DNA of 64,000 nucleotides from Thaumasiovibrio occultus (GTDB lineage Bacteria > Pseudomonadota > Gammaproteobacteria > Enterobacterales > Vibrionaceae): the NCBI GenBank assembly GCA_019703815.1, contig AP023052.1:310001-374000 (forward strand). The letters are read 5' to 3'. A program made the position numbers and the translations under genes. The notes under the pieces are model-generated. The model was not told the DNA's origin and ran no database searches. It saw only the letters and a program-made list of their open reading frames with translations. The first letter of the stretch is position 1. The number at the start of each line of letters is the position of its first letter. This document shows, one piece after another, positions 1 through 10,221 of the stretch.

Positions 1-1
1 G

Positions 2-373
2 AAATTGGCTGAGAAACCACGTTGGTTGATCTTCAACAAAGTGGATTTGATGCCAGAAGAAGAAGCGCAAGCTAAGATTGAGGAAATCCTCGATGCGCTG
101 AGCTGGGAAGGTGATTACTATTGTATCTCGGCTCTTAACCGTCTGAATATCAAGCCATTGACTTATGATTTGATGGAGTTCATCGAACAGCTACCTCGTG
201 AAATTGAGGAAGAAGTTGTCGCTGAATCGGTTGAATTTAAGTGGGATGACTACCACGATAAGAAACTGCGTGAAGCAGAGCGTGGTGCTCAGTTTGATGA
301 TGAAGACGATGATGATGATTGGGATGACTGGAACGAAGATGATTACGATGTAGAAATCATCTACAAACCGTAA
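2..373 (+). CDS. obgE: GTPase ObgE/CgtA, C-terminal part
   Basis: This is the 3' end of the Obg-family ribosome-assembly GTPase, cut by the window edge, so the reading frame is open from the first bases. The visible part has the guanine-specificity motif NKVDL followed by the G5 motif SAL, and it ends in a strongly acidic tail (runs of Asp and Glu), which is typical of gammaproteobacterial ObgE. Obg proteins bind the 50S subunit and link ribosome maturation to growth and stringent control. A clear hairpin terminator follows 28 bases after the stop, so this is the last gene of its transcription unit. Confidence 0.93.
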   Translation, partial: KLAEKPRWLIFNKVDLMPEEEAQAKIEEILDALSWEGDYYCISALNRLNIKPLTYDLMEFIEQLPREIEEEVVAESVEFKWDDYHDKKLREAERGAQFDDEDDDDDWDDWNEDDYDVEIIYKP

Positions 374-400
374 GGTTATTTGCCCAACATGGTATACTAA

Positions 401-428
401 GGAGTCGCTATTCAGCGGCTCCTTTTTT
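401..428 (+). terminator. Rho-independent terminator after obgE
   Basis: An 8-bp stem (GGAGTCGC with GCGGCTCC, one G-T pair) has a 6-base loop and is followed by seven T residues. It separates obgE from the yjjP-yjjB pair. Confidence 0.85.
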
Positions 429-461
429 TGTCTTTTCGCGTGTGCTTTTCATGGAGGAAGT

Positions 462-1235
462 ATGCAATCGCAGGATGCCCAGCGGGCAGTGTCTCGGGTC
501 TGTATTAAAGCCGGTCAGATCTTATTACAGCACGGCGCAGAAAGTGCGCTGGTGGTTGATATCACGGGACGGTTAGGGCGTGCCCTTGGGGTGGACAGTG
601 TTGAGGTGTCGCTGTCAGCGAGCTCAATGGTACTGACTACTTTGTCTGAGGATCATTGCATCACCACCGCACGGCGTTGCCCGGATCGTGGGATCAACAT
701 GCAGATGGTGACCGAGGTTCAGCGCCTTTGCATCATGGCAGAGCACGGGATCTTGGATCGTCGCAGCGTCAAAGAAAAGCTCGATAAGCTTAATCCGATG
801 CGTTACAACCGCTGGTTAGTGCTGGGGATGATCGGCGCATCGTGTGCGGCCTTTAGCCGGATCGCCGGTGGTGATCTTGCCGTGATGAGCATGACCTTCT
901 TGGCATCGTGTTGTGGTATGTTCGCGCGCCAAGAGCTAGGCCATCGCCATTTCAATCCTTTACTCAATTTTGGTATCACCGCCTTTATTACGACCTGTGT
1001 AGCCGCACTAAGCGTTCGCTTAAATATTGGCAACCAACCCTTTCTTGTGATGGCGTCATCAGTGCTGATGCTAGTTCCAGGCTTTCCGTTGATTAATGCC
1101 GTCTCTGACATGGTGAAAGGCTTTATCAATATGGGGATTGCCCGTTTTACCATGGCAACTTTGCTGACGTTATCGACTTGCCTTGGCATTGTGGTGGCGA
1201 TGAATCTGTTTGATGTTTGGGGGTGGTTGCAATGA
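462..1235 (+). CDS. yjjP: ThrE/YjjP-type exporter subunit
   Basis: This 257-residue inner-membrane protein resembles E. coli YjjP. It has a soluble N-terminal part (about residues 1-115) with the serine-rich stretch SLSASSM, followed by about five hydrophobic segments, including the family-typical LVPGFPLINAVSDMVKG loop. In the ThrE family of threonine/serine exporters one polypeptide carries two halves. Here, as in E. coli, the halves are split into YjjP and YjjB. E. coli YjjPB has been linked to succinate export. The start has an AGGAAG ribosome site just upstream. The gene overlaps yjjB by four bases (ATGA), which suggests coupled translation. The substrate cannot be read from the sequence. 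Confidence 0.85.
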   Translation: MQSQDAQRAVSRVCIKAGQILLQHGAESALVVDITGRLGRALGVDSVEVSLSASSMVLTTLSEDHCITTARRCPDRGINMQMVTEVQRLCIMAEHGILDRRSVKEKLDKLNPMRYNRWLVLGMIGASCAAFSRIAGGDLAVMSMTFLASCCGMFARQELGHRHFNPLLNFGITAFITTCVAALSVRLNIGNQPFLVMASSVLMLVPGFPLINAVSDMVKGFINMGIARFTMATLLTLSTCLGIVVAMNLFDVWGWLQ

Positions 1236-1699
1236 ACACCTTGCTGATGATGCTACATAACGGCTTGTTTGCGATGATCCCCGCCGTTGGCTTTGCCATG
1301 GTCTTCAATGTGCCGGTGAAAGCACTCAAATTCTGCGCCATCGGTGGTGCGGTCGGCCATATGGTGCGTTACTTACTCATGGACGCTGCAGGTATGTCGA
1401 TTGAGATGGCGAGCTTTATTGCCGCGAGCTGTATCGGCTTTTTGGGGGTCTATTGGTCCCAGCGCTTCTTGGCGCACCCGAAAGTGTTTACCGTCGCTGC
1501 CATTATTCCTATGGTGCCGGGGGTATTTGCCTATAAAGCGATGATTGCATTGGTGGAGATCAACCACCTTGGCTATAGCGTGGCGCTGCAAACGACATTA
1601 GTCGAAAACCTGCTAAAAGCTTTGTTTACTATTGCCGGTTTAGCGTTAGGCTTGGCACTGCCGGGTTTGTTGTTTTATCGCCGTCGCAGCGTCGTCTAA
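1232..1699 (+). CDS. yjjB: ThrE/YjjB-type exporter subunit
   Basis: This 155-residue membrane protein has four to five hydrophobic segments and pairs with YjjP. I chose the ATG inside the ATGA overlap with the yjjP stop; an in-frame TTG lies 15 bases upstream but is less likely. The motif PMVPGVFAYKAM mirrors the PGFP loop of YjjP, as expected if the two halves arose by duplication of one ThrE-like unit. Both proteins together should form the exporter. No terminator is visible before folA, so some readthrough into folA is possible. Confidence 0.83.
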   Translation: MNTLLMMLHNGLFAMIPAVGFAMVFNVPVKALKFCAIGGAVGHMVRYLLMDAAGMSIEMASFIAASCIGFLGVYWSQRFLAHPKVFTVAAIIPMVPGVFAYKAMIALVEINHLGYSVALQTTLVENLLKALFTIAGLALGLALPGLLFYRRRSVV

Positions 1700-1785
1700 C
1701 CGAATTTCGGTGCGAGGATTGACTTCTGATCCTAGATCGCAAATCCTTTAGCCCCAGACGCTTAGTGAACCTTGCAGGGAAAAAG

Positions 1786-2268
1786 ATGAAGATCAGTATG
1801 ATTGCCGCGATGGCAAAGCACCGGATTATTGGCCAAGACAACGACATGCCTTGGCATTTGCCTGCCGACTTTGCGTGGTTTAAGCGCTGCACGATGGGAA
1901 AACCTGTCGTGATGGGGCGTAAAACCTATGAATCGATTGGTCGCCCACTGCCGGGACGTCGCAATATTGTGGTCAGCCGTAATGCGGATCTGGTGATCGA
2001 GGGGGTCGATGTGGTTGGATCTTTTTCTGCTGCGAAAGATCTCGTAAGCGACGTTGAAGAGCTGATGGTGATCGGTGGCGGCAGTTTTTACAGCCATTGC
2101 CTTGCTGAAGCCGATACCTTATACCTTACCTTTATCGACGCAGAGATTACGGGTGACACTCAGTTCCCTGAGTGGGATGAGCAATGGCAGGAAACCTACT
2201 CTGAAGCGTATTCGGCGGATGAGAAAAATGCCTACGATATGCGGTTCGTGATTTTAGAGCGCCAATAA
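1786..2268 (+). CDS. folA: Dihydrofolate reductase
   Basis: This type I dihydrofolate reductase (160 residues) uses NADPH to make tetrahydrofolate for thymidylate, purine and methionine synthesis. The N-terminus MKISMIAAMAKHRIIG and the substrate loop MPWHLPADFAWFK match E. coli FolA; the catalytic acid is Asp28 (E. coli Asp27). The cofactor motif GRKTYESIGRPLPGR is intact. I chose the ATG at 1786 because a GCAGGGA ribosome site lies six bases before it and the length fits the family; an upstream in-frame GTG at 1765 would add seven unconserved residues. It is convergent with apaH. Confidence 0.96.
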   Translation: MKISMIAAMAKHRIIGQDNDMPWHLPADFAWFKRCTMGKPVVMGRKTYESIGRPLPGRRNIVVSRNADLVIEGVDVVGSFSAAKDLVSDVEELMVIGGGSFYSHCLAEADTLYLTFIDAEITGDTQFPEWDEQWQETYSEAYSADEKNAYDMRFVILERQ

Positions 2269-2394
2269 GCACGCAGGATAACTTAACGCCAAGTGTGAGG
2301 CTCTAAGCTAGAGTGATGCTAGGTTTGCGTGAGGCTAAGTTTGTGGAAAGCTCAGAATAGATTCGGCAGTAGCGATTTCTGAAAAGTGATGCTT

Positions 2395-2426
2395 GAAAAA
2401 GAGCCCGAGTTGAATCAGGCTCTTTA
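2395..2426 (-). terminator. Terminator of the lptD-apaH operon
   Basis: On the minus strand an 8-bp stem AAAGAGCC / GGCTCTTT with a 12-base loop is followed by a T run. It lies 15-46 bases past the apaH stop and ends the long minus-strand operon. Confidence 0.75.
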
Positions 2427-2440
2427 CGTATTTAAAGGGT

Positions 2441-3247
2441 TTAAAGGGTCGGCTGATAGAAGCGTTGTTTGTCTTCCCAGCGCAACAGTGTAAGGCCGCC
2501 ACCCCACACACAACCGGTATCGAGGCCGTATTCTGGGCCATCAAATTTGCCTTCCAGTGCAGCCCAGTGACCAAAGACGATCGCTTTATCCATTGGTTGG
2601 CGTACTGGATAGTTGAACCAAGGGACGAGGCCATCGGCTGGCGTGATTTCTGCTGGACCGAGTTTGCACTTGGCATCTAACGCGCCGTCGCGTCCAATAA
2701 ATCGCATCCGGGTAAATGCATTGATGGTAAAGCGCAGCTGCTCTAGCTCAGTGTCGGCCTCATGCCATAATGCCGGGCCATCACTGTACATATTCTCTAA
2801 AAGCCATTTGTAGCGTTTTGAGCGTAAGACGGCTTCGACTGCTTGCGCGTTCTGGCGCGCTGTTGCGAGATCCCACACCGGTGGAATGCCGGCATGCGTC
2901 ATTACAAACTCTGGGTGCTCGGCCAGTAAGGGCTGCTGGCGTAGCCATTTCAATAACTCATCACGATCATCGGCTTTTAAGATTGGGCGGGTTTTATCTT
3001 TATCTTTTACTTTTTTAACCCCAATCGCGGTCGCAAGCAGGTGTAGATCGTGATTACCGAGCACGGTGGTAGCACTGTCGCCCAAGGATTTCACATAGCG
3101 TAAACAGGCGAGCGAATCTGGGCCGCGTGCGACAAGATCGCCGCACAGCCAAAGATGATCTTGGTGCGGATCAAATTGAGCTTGCTCTAAGACTGCGCGA
3201 AACTCAGCGTAGCAACCTTGCAGGTCGCCGATAAGATAGTGAGCCAT
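2441..3247 (-). CDS. apaH: Bis(5'-nucleosyl)-tetraphosphatase, symmetrical
   Basis: ApaH hydrolyses Ap4A and related dinucleotides to two ADP. The 268-residue protein shows the metallophosphoesterase motifs in order: GDLQG near residue 7, GDLVARGP near residue 36 and GNHD near residue 64, followed by conserved THAGIPP. It also removes NpnN caps from RNA in E. coli. It is the last gene of the lptD-surA-pdxA-rsmA-apaG-apaH operon, separated from apaG by about 20 bases. Confidence 0.96.
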   Translation of the reverse strand: MAHYLIGDLQGCYAEFRAVLEQAQFDPHQDHLWLCGDLVARGPDSLACLRYVKSLGDSATTVLGNHDLHLLATAIGVKKVKDKDKTRPILKADDRDELLKWLRQQPLLAEHPEFVMTHAGIPPVWDLATARQNAQAVEAVLRSKRYKWLLENMYSDGPALWHEADTELEQLRFTINAFTRMRFIGRDGALDAKCKLGPAEITPADGLVPWFNYPVRQPMDKAIVFGHWAALEGKFDGPEYGLDTGCVWGGGLTLLRWEDKQRFYQPTL

Positions 3248-3267
3248 GAGATGCCTTCGAAAATGAA

Positions 3268-3645
3268 TTAGTGAAGCATGTTGGGCAGCGCGAGACGAAA
3301 GGGCGGGATCGCGATTTGATACTCGGTGCCATCAGCCGTGACGAAAATATAATGGCCTTCCATCACGCCCAGCGGAGTTTCGATCAAGGTGCCACTGGTA
3401 TAGACATAGTGATCGTCGACCGCGATCAATGGTTGCTCGCCAACAACGCCTTCACCATCGACCACCATCTCTTTGCCGTTGGCATCCGTGATCACCCAAT
3501 GGCGGCGCAATAGTTTTGCGTCAATAGTGCCAATGTTTTCAATGGTGATGGTATAGGAAAAGGCATAGCGCGGGATCTCAGGATCGGACTGAGATTCTAG
3601 ATAATGGGTAACGGTTGAAACGGTAAAGCGGGGTTGTTTTTCCAT
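3268..3645 (-). CDS. apaG: ApaG family protein
   Basis: This 125-residue single-domain protein has the immunoglobulin-like ApaG fold, shown by RYAFSYTITIENIGTIDAKLL and the downstream GEGVVGEQP and MEGHYIF segments. The molecular role of ApaG is not firmly known. It is the usual neighbour of apaH, and the domain also occurs in eukaryotic FBXO3. An open frame extends upstream to 3690, but the ATG at 3645 gives the usual family length and has an AAGGAG site eleven bases upstream. Confidence 0.93.
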   Translation of the reverse strand: MEKQPRFTVSTVTHYLESQSDPEIPRYAFSYTITIENIGTIDAKLLRRHWVITDANGKEMVVDGEGVVGEQPLIAVDDHYVYTSGTLIETPLGVMEGHYIFVTADGTEYQIAIPPFRLALPNMLH

Positions 3646-3696
3646 TGCGACAATCACTCCTTGAACGAATGCCCCACCGTAGCGGGGCATTGGGAT

Positions 3697-4506
3697 TTAG
3701 GCGTGCTTTTTATCCAGATAGTTCGCCATCTCAACGAATTGAACGATGGAGAGGTTTTCTGGACGAGTACCAGGGTCAACGCCCAGTGCTTCCAATTCTT
3801 CCGGCGACAGGATCTGCTTGTAACAGTTACGAACGGTTTTACGGCGTTGGTTGAAACCTTCACGACACACACGCTCTAGCCATTTCAAGCTAGTGGTTGG
3901 GTGCGGCAGGGTTTCATACGGTACAAGACGGACTACCGCAGAGTCTACTTTTGGTGCAGGCTTAAAGGCGGTTGGTGGTACTTCCAATACCGGAATGACT
4001 TTGCAGTAGTACTGCGCCATGACAGTCAGACGGCCGTACGCTTTGCTACCTGGACCGGCGGCAAGGCGGTTAACCACTTCTTTTTGCAGCATAAAGTGCA
4101 TGTCCTGTACGTTCTCATGGAACGTGAGCAGGTGGAAAATTAGCGGTGTGGATACGTTGTACGGCAAGTTACCGAAGATACGTAGCTTATTGCCTTCCGT
4201 CAGCAGTTGTTTGAAGTCGAACTGCATTGCGTCGCCTTCATGAATGGTCAACTTGCTGCTCAGCTCCGGATGATGGCGCAGACGCTCCGCCAAATCGCGG
4301 TCAAGTTCAACGACATGAAAATGGTCAACTTCACGGCCAACCGGCTCGGTCAGTGCACCCAAACCTGGGCCGATTTCAACTAGGGTTTCGCCATTGCGAG
4401 GGTTGATCGCCGAAACGATGCCGTCGATGATGTATTCATCATGCAGGAAGTTTTGACCAAAGCGCTTACGGGCGCGGTGACCTAAGTGAACCTGATCACT
4501 ACTCAT
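3697..4506 (-). CDS. rsmA: 16S rRNA dimethyladenosine transferase
   Basis: RsmA/KsgA dimethylates the two adjacent adenines in the 3'-terminal helix of 16S rRNA during late 30S assembly; loss gives kasugamycin resistance. The 269-residue protein has the SAM-binding motif [14 protein letters not shown] (residues 43-56), acidic VELDRD (66-71) and the catalytic NLPYN (113-117), plus the N-terminal GQNFLHD. Its ATG overlaps the pdxA stop (ATGA), as in E. coli, implying coupled translation within the operon. Confidence 0.96.
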   Translation of the reverse strand: MSSDQVHLGHRARKRFGQNFLHDEYIIDGIVSAINPRNGETLVEIGPGLGALTEPVGREVDHFHVVELDRDLAERLRHHPELSSKLTIHEGDAMQFDFKQLLTEGNKLRIFGNLPYNVSTPLIFHLLTFHENVQDMHFMLQKEVVNRLAAGPGSKAYGRLTVMAQYYCKVIPVLEVPPTAFKPAPKVDSAVVRLVPYETLPHPTTSLKWLERVCREGFNQRRKTVRNCYKQILSPEELEALGVDPGTRPENLSIVQFVEMANYLDKKHA

Positions 4507-5501
4507 TTATGTTTTTCTACCAATTCTAGGGCGTGGGCCAGTGCTGTCCGAAGACTGCCCATGTCCGCCTGTCCGGTACCAGCAAGATCCAGCGCGGTAC
4601 CATGATCTACAGATGTTCTAATAAAGGGTAAGCCTAACGTAATGTTAACCGATTTACCAAACCCTTTGTATTTCAGTACGGGTAAGCCCTGATCGTGATA
4701 CATCGCGAGAACCGAGTCTGCGTCTTTCAGGTACTTATCTTGGAACAAAGTGTCTGCCGGTAATGGCCCGATCAGATCCATGCCTTCCTGCTCTCGCAAA
4801 TCGTTGAGGGCAGGGGTGATCACATCAATTTCTTCACGACCGAGGCAGCCATCTTCGCCAGCATGGGGGTTAAGCCCACACACGTAGATGCGCGGCGCGG
4901 TAATACCAAATTTGGTGGTGAGATCATGATGAAGAATGCGGATCACGTCTTTTAAGAGCGTGTCAGTGACAGCATCCGAGACCTGCGATAACGGGATGTG
5001 AGTGGTTACTAACGCAACGCGCAGCCCTTCCGTTGCTAGCATCATGACCACTTGTGAGGTGTTTGAGTGATCGGCAAAAAACTCAGTATGACCACTAAAG
5101 GCGACGCCAGCGCGGTTAATCACCCCTTTGTGCACAGGGCCGGTGATCACTGCGGCAAACTCACCGTTCATACAGCCTTCAGCGGCACGAGTGAGGGTCT
5201 CTAATACATACTTCCCGTTGTTTTCATCAAGCGTACCGGTCACGACGGGCGCGGCGACAGGAATATCGTCGACGACAATCACGCCGGCCTGATGAGGGGA
5301 AGGGGGACGTGCCGCCTGATAGGGGCGAGTTTCAATCGACAGCCCCAGCTCCTTGGCGCGCTGTTCTAGCACAGTGCGACTGGCACAGACCACGAGTTCG
5401 TGAGGCCAATCTTGTTGCAACATTGCGAGAACCAGATCTGGTCCTACGCCGGCGGGCTCCCCCGGCGTAATCGCCAATCGTTGACAGTTAGGCATCATCA
5501 T
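4503..5501 (-). CDS. pdxA: 4-hydroxythreonine-4-phosphate dehydrogenase
   Basis: PdxA performs the NAD-dependent oxidation of 4-phosphohydroxy-L-threonine in pyridoxal 5'-phosphate synthesis. The 332-residue protein carries the metal-binding histidines at about 168 (TTHIP), 213 (NPHAG) and 269 (MYHDQG), matching E. coli His166, 211 and 266. The N-terminal [13 protein letters not shown] is conserved. Three ATG codons stand in tandem at the start (5501, 5498, 5495) inside the end of surA, so the exact first residue is uncertain by two codons. Confidence 0.95.
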   Translation of the reverse strand: MMMPNCQRLAITPGEPAGVGPDLVLAMLQQDWPHELVVCASRTVLEQRAKELGLSIETRPYQAARPPSPHQAGVIVVDDIPVAAPVVTGTLDENNGKYVLETLTRAAEGCMNGEFAAVITGPVHKGVINRAGVAFSGHTEFFADHSNTSQVVMMLATEGLRVALVTTHIPLSQVSDAVTDTLLKDVIRILHHDLTTKFGITAPRIYVCGLNPHAGEDGCLGREEIDVITPALNDLREQEGMDLIGPLPADTLFQDKYLKDADSVLAMYHDQGLPVLKYKGFGKSVNITLGLPFIRTSVDHGTALDLAGTGQADMGSLRTALAHALELVEKHK

Positions 5502-6789
5502 CCTTTTCGACGTACTCTATGTACGCGCCACTTTTCAGCTCTAGCAACCATGCCTGAGCTTCTTCATTGAACTTACGGTTAAATAGAATGCGGTACGCTT
5601 GGTTCTGGAACGCGGCGTCGGTGCGATCGATATCGCGGCGATCCAGTACCTCAACAATGTGCCAGCCGTGAACGGTTTTAAATGGCTCACTGATGGTGCC
5701 TTCCGGTAGTTGCTCTACCATGGCTTTGAATTCAGGCACATACAGCTCAGGGACTTGCCAGCCTAGCTCACCATTGTTCGATGCAGACCCCGGGTCTGCG
5801 CTGAGTTCGCTTGCTGCTTCACCAAAAGTAATGTCACCAGCCAATATTTCGCGGCGGGTATCGGATAGCAAACGACGTGCACCTTCATCACTGAGGATCA
5901 CAGAGGTTTTCACCAAGATGTGGCGGGCATTTACTTCAGTGACTGACACCGTCTCCAAACCTTGCAGATCGTTGATCTTCAAAATGTGGTAACCGACGCC
6001 TGAGCGGAAAGGACCGATGATCGCACCGCGACCTTGGGTGTTGATGTGATCGGCAAATACGGTTGGCATCTCTTCTTTACGCTGCCAGCCCCAGCTGCCG
6101 CCGTCTAATGCGCGAGAGCCTTTGGAGTAAGTGATCGCTAACTCCGCAAAGTCTTCACCGTTGTTAATGCGCTCTACCAGTGCCACGGCTTGCGCGAGAA
6201 CGGCGTCACGCTGATCTTTGGTTGAGTTGCGCGGAAAGTTCAGCTGGATATCACTGACGTTGTACGTTACGTCTGATAGCGCTTCATCTGCGATACGCTC
6301 CGCCAGTGAGTTCACTTCTTGCGGCAAAATATTGATGCGACGGCGTACCAAGCCATTACGCGCTTCGGCTGCGGTTAGCTCACGACGTACTTGCTCACGA
6401 AATTGGGTGTAGTCTTGTCCGCTGGCACGTAAATCGGCAAGGAATTGCTGCAGTGATTTACCGCTGTCTTGGGCAATGCTCTTAATCGCTTCATCAAGCA
6501 TATTGTCGTCGACGCGAATACCGTAGCGCTCTGCTTCTTGCAGTTGCAGGGTTTCCATGATTTGCTGATCCATGATCTGCTCAACCAAGGTGGATTCTGG
6601 CGGCAAACTTTGGCCTGCCAGGATCGCATTGCGCTTCACGGTATCGAGCATGGCGTCGATATCACTTTGTAAAATGACACCGTCATTGACTATGGTGACA
6701 ACACGATCCATTTCCTGAGGAACCGCGGCAGCAGTGAGGCTAACGCCGGCAAGCATCATGCCTGCAATGTGGTGTTTCCAATTTTTCAT
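5488..6789 (-). CDS. surA: Periplasmic chaperone and peptidyl-prolyl isomerase SurA
   Basis: SurA escorts unfolded outer-membrane proteins, including LptD encoded just upstream, to the Bam complex. The 433-residue protein starts with a signal peptide ([22 protein letters not shown]), then an N-terminal chaperone domain and two parvulin domains, marked by [12 protein letters not shown] and by [11 protein letters not shown] with [11 protein letters not shown]. An open frame runs six residues further upstream, but the MKNWK start gives a normal signal peptide. It ends inside the pdxA start region. Confidence 0.95.
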   Translation of the reverse strand: MKNWKHHIAGMMLAGVSLTAAAVPQEMDRVVTIVNDGVILQSDIDAMLDTVKRNAILAGQSLPPESTLVEQIMDQQIMETLQLQEAERYGIRVDDNMLDEAIKSIAQDSGKSLQQFLADLRASGQDYTQFREQVRRELTAAEARNGLVRRRINILPQEVNSLAERIADEALSDVTYNVSDIQLNFPRNSTKDQRDAVLAQAVALVERINNGEDFAELAITYSKGSRALDGGSWGWQRKEEMPTVFADHINTQGRGAIIGPFRSGVGYHILKINDLQGLETVSVTEVNARHILVKTSVILSDEGARRLLSDTRREILAGDITFGEAASELSADPGSASNNGELGWQVPELYVPEFKAMVEQLPEGTISEPFKTVHGWHIVEVLDRRDIDRTDAAFQNQAYRILFNRKFNEEAQAWLLELKSGAYIEYVEKDDDA

Positions 6790-6864
6790 ATACTTCCTAT
6801 CGAGCATATCCTGAACCTAACTCATTGGCAGAAAAAGCCACGAGATAGATCCGAGGTTCGAGCA

Positions 6865-9195
6865 TTAATTGTTCAGGTAAAACGGACGACCATAGCTCAG
6901 TGCATTACCACTTGCTTTCTCATACTGAAAGCTTTCGCGGCCACCCAATCCCAACAGCCTGAATGAGAAACTGATGTTGGACTCGTACTCAGGGGTTGTG
7001 GCGATATTTTCACGGTATTTGAGGTACTCATTGTACCCCAGCGATACCGCCCAACAGCAAGATTCGTAGTTCAACGAGATCTGGCTCTCCGACATGATCG
7101 CTTCATTGGTGTCGTAATAGACGTCACCGTACATATACCAGCTGTCGCTTAGACGCAGGCCGGTAGAGAAGCCCGCTTGGGAGATCCCATCTCGGGTATA
7201 ACTACTGATGTCGTTATCCGGCAAGCTTTGCTGCAGGTAAGACTGTGAAATGTAGCGATAGTTCGTTTGAACGTAATTTTCACCGATGCGGTACTCAATC
7301 GTCGCGTTACCAAATTGGATTTCACGCTCCGTGGCATCGTATTGCAAGCCCGCATTAAAGAAGGTGCGATCGTTGTAGTTGAACTCGGTCTCGAACGCTG
7401 ATGCCGAATAGCTGGTTTCGTTACCCGTGTAGTTGGTGACGCTGTTGAGATAGAAGATCTGTCCGTACGCGAACATGAAACGTTCACGGTATTCATCATC
7501 GTAGATGCGTGACGCCGCACCTAAGGTGAATTGGTTGGCACCGGCAATGTAATCTAGACCGCTGTATTGGCGATCGCGGAACAGGCCGTGATAGTCAAGT
7601 TGCAACAGGGTAGTGTCGTAACCGGTCTGTCCTCGGTTGAGTGGGTTATAGATCTCCGACTGATCGACATCTCTGACAAACAGGTACTGCAACTTTGGCT
7701 CAAGAGTTTGGGTGTAGTGATCGCCAAATGCTGTCATATCTCGCTCAAGGGTGACGCCAGAAACCACGCGGAAACTCGGAACGGTGCGCGACACGTCTTC
7801 TTCAAGCACGGTGAGATCAGGGTTAGCTGTTGCATCAAACTCTTGGGTGTAATGGGTGTACATCAGCTTGGCTTCAGCTTCGAAGCTCCACCAAGAACTC
7901 GCGTACGGGAAATAAAGCGAGGGTTGCAGGTGAACGCGATCGGCCGTCGGCTTAGTGATATCATCGTTATCGAAGCGACTAAACTGCGCCATCATTCCAG
8001 CGCGAAGACCGTAAGGGAGTCCATAACCATAGTGGTTAAAGGTGAACTGCGGTAATACGCGATAGAGGTTATTCGTGCCATCAGAGGTCAGTGATTGGAA
8101 GTCACGGACTCGAAGATTCGCATCCCAGTTTGTTGTGCGATACGCCACCGAGCCAGTTTGTAATAGGCTGGAGTCTTCACGGCTACCAAGATCAGAGCCT
8201 AAGCCTTTCTCAAAATAGTCGAACACACTGACTTGGCTATAGTCTGCTTCAACTAACCAGTGGTCGGCATAGGTCGCACTGTGGGTCCAGTTAAATCCCC
8301 ACAGTGCGTCATTGTTGTTGGCTTCTTTGTCTTCATGCATGTATTCGCCAGTCAATCCCCCTAGGCCAAGGGCATTGAGGTAGCGAAACTCGCCATGCGT
8401 CATCAAACCACGTTTTTCCATATACGTTGGGGTAAAGGTGAAATCGTAGTTAGGCGCAATATTCCAGTAATACGGCGTGGCGATGTCAATACCGTTACGT
8501 GAGCCGTAGCTCACATCGGGGTACAGGAAACCACTCAGGCGTTGATCACTGGCCGGTAAGCGAATGAAGGGAATGTACATCACCGTCACGTCTTTAATCG
8601 CGAACTTAGCACCATAAAGGTCGGCGTACGGCGAGGTTTGGTCGTATTCAATCTTGTTGGCGGAAAACAGCCAACTGTTGTCTTCTGGCGGACAGGTGGT
8701 GAAACTCGCTTCATTAAACGATAGCGTCGTATCCGACTCGCGGGAAATGAGCTCCGCATCACCGCGGCCTAATTGGCAGACCAAGGAGTATTCAGCTTGG
8801 AATAAGCTCGCAGTGTCATCATTTAGATTGGCTTGGACGCGTTCGGCAGTGACTTGGACTTCGTTGTCTTTCACTTCTACGTTGCCGAAAGCGGTAACAA
8901 TATTCTCAGGTTGGCGAATGACCGCTTCCTCTGCACGAATGGTGCGAGGGCCTTGGGTAACGATCACATTACCCCGGTAGGTGGCTTTATTGTCTTGCTG
9001 CGCTTCGGCGTAATCCGCTTCAATGACGACGGGCAGATTATTGAGCTCTATCGGGCTGCTCCCGTCTTGTACACACTGATTGGCGACGCCTTCACCATTA
9101 GGCAAGCGCTGTAAACAATCTTTGGCATAAGCTTGGGGACCGAATAATGCTAGTGAAATCGCAACGGCGATGGCACTGGGACGGGTCAGGGACAT
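6865..9195 (-). CDS. lptD: LPS-assembly outer-membrane protein LptD
   Basis: LptD is the beta-barrel that, with LptE, inserts lipopolysaccharide into the outer leaflet. This 776-residue protein has a signal peptide ending near residue 24 (AYAKDC), an N-terminal OstA/jellyroll domain (IEADYAEAQQDNKATYRGN) and a large C-terminal barrel. The N-terminal cysteines 27 and 41, one in SLVCQLG, one in SFTTCPPED and the pair in ESCCWAV can provide the disulfides needed for function. It is the first gene of the operon that includes its own chaperone surA. It is divergent from djlA with 169 bases between them. Confidence 0.96.
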   Translation of the reverse strand: MSLTRPSAIAVAISLALFGPQAYAKDCLQRLPNGEGVANQCVQDGSSPIELNNLPVVIEADYAEAQQDNKATYRGNVIVTQGPRTIRAEEAVIRQPENIVTAFGNVEVKDNEVQVTAERVQANLNDDTASLFQAEYSLVCQLGRGDAELISRESDTTLSFNEASFTTCPPEDNSWLFSANKIEYDQTSPYADLYGAKFAIKDVTVMYIPFIRLPASDQRLSGFLYPDVSYGSRNGIDIATPYYWNIAPNYDFTFTPTYMEKRGLMTHGEFRYLNALGLGGLTGEYMHEDKEANNNDALWGFNWTHSATYADHWLVEADYSQVSVFDYFEKGLGSDLGSREDSSLLQTGSVAYRTTNWDANLRVRDFQSLTSDGTNNLYRVLPQFTFNHYGYGLPYGLRAGMMAQFSRFDNDDITKPTADRVHLQPSLYFPYASSWWSFEAEAKLMYTHYTQEFDATANPDLTVLEEDVSRTVPSFRVVSGVTLERDMTAFGDHYTQTLEPKLQYLFVRDVDQSEIYNPLNRGQTGYDTTLLQLDYHGLFRDRQYSGLDYIAGANQFTLGAASRIYDDEYRERFMFAYGQIFYLNSVTNYTGNETSYSASAFETEFNYNDRTFFNAGLQYDATEREIQFGNATIEYRIGENYVQTNYRYISQSYLQQSLPDNDISSYTRDGISQAGFSTGLRLSDSWYMYGDVYYDTNEAIMSESQISLNYESCCWAVSLGYNEYLKYRENIATTPEYESNISFSFRLLGLGGRESFQYEKASGNALSYGRPFYLNN

Positions 9196-9364
9196 TTAAT
9201 TTCACTTTCCTGTAGTTTATGCTGTGCACTGCTATGTTACTTGGTGTGCAGCGGTCACTTTCCTGATAAGAGGATGTTATCATAATCGAAAAATTGCCGC
9301 GCAGCATCATTCCCGCGTCATTTTGACGGTGTGTTTAAAGAATAATGTGAGTAGATAATAGCTA

Positions 9365-10192
9365 ATGATAGGAAAACTAATTGGTGCAATTTTAGGAATG
9401 CTTCTGTTGAACTTTCCGGGCCTGATCCTCGGGCTTTTTCTTGGGCATCAAGTCGATAAATTCAGACGTTTGACAGGGTATGGCGGCTTTGGTTCGCAAG
9501 CGGAGCGCCAAGCCATTCAAGCGGCACTTTTCCGTCACGCCTTTGCTGTGATGGGGCATGTGGCGAAAGCCAAAGGCGTCGTCACGCAAGAGGAAATTCG
9601 AGTCGCGTCATCGCTGATGGATCGTATGCAGCTGCACGGTGAAGCTCGCCAGCAAGCGCAAGAAGCGTTTCGCGAGGGTAAGGGATCCGAATTTCCGTTA
9701 GATGATGTACTGGCCGAGGTTCGCCAGCTTGCTCGTGGCCGCACGGATCTGTTGCAGTTTTTTATCGAGCTGCAAATAACCGCCGCTTTTGCGGATGGCT
9801 CTGTTCATCCAGCAGAACGCGATTTGCTCTATCGTATCGCTGCAAGTTTGGGGATGTCGACGCAGAGCATGGCACAACGGATCCGGATGCAAGAGGCGGC
9901 ATTTCGCTTTAGCCAAGGCGGTTTTCAAGGCCAAGCGCATGGCGGTTTTGGTAGCCAGCAACAAGCGCCGCGTCGCGATCAATTGGCCGATGCTTACGAG
10001 CTGCTAGGCAGCTCAGAGCAAGCGACCGAGCAAGAGCTTAAACGCGCTTATCGTAAGCAGATGAACGAGCACCATCCTGATAAATTAGCCGCGAAAGGCT
10101 TGCCGCCGGAAATGATGGAGCTAGCCAAAGAAAAAGCACAAGAAATCCAAGTGGCGTACGATTTGATCAAGCGCTCGCGTGGCATGGCGTAA
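9365..10192 (+). CDS. djlA: Membrane-anchored DnaJ-like co-chaperone DjlA
   Basis: DjlA is a type III J-domain protein that stimulates DnaK at the inner membrane and, in E. coli, feeds into the Rcs envelope response. The 275-residue protein begins with a glycine-rich transmembrane segment (about residues 5-27), continues with a TerB-like helical domain (about 50-180) and a Gly/Gln-rich linker, and ends in a J domain with HPD at about 237-239. Length and architecture match E. coli DjlA (271 residues). It converges on the hydroxyacid dehydrogenase gene with only 29 bases between the stops and no clear hairpin there. Confidence 0.95.
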   Translation: MIGKLIGAILGMLLLNFPGLILGLFLGHQVDKFRRLTGYGGFGSQAERQAIQAALFRHAFAVMGHVAKAKGVVTQEEIRVASSLMDRMQLHGEARQQAQEAFREGKGSEFPLDDVLAEVRQLARGRTDLLQFFIELQITAAFADGSVHPAERDLLYRIAASLGMSTQSMAQRIRMQEAAFRFSQGGFQGQAHGGFGSQQQAPRRDQLADAYELLGSSEQATEQELKRAYRKQMNEHHPDKLAAKGLPPEMMELAKEKAQEIQVAYDLIKRSRGMA

Positions 10193-10221
10193 CGCCCAAC
10201 CTTCCTATGATGCCGCCAGCC

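Noticed and set aside
9202-9265. TCACTTTCCTG repeated at 9202 and 9255 upstream of lptD
   Set aside because: The proximal copy is the lptD ribosome-site region; a single second copy 53 bases away is weak evidence for a regulatory repeat. No convincing sigma E promoter was found either.
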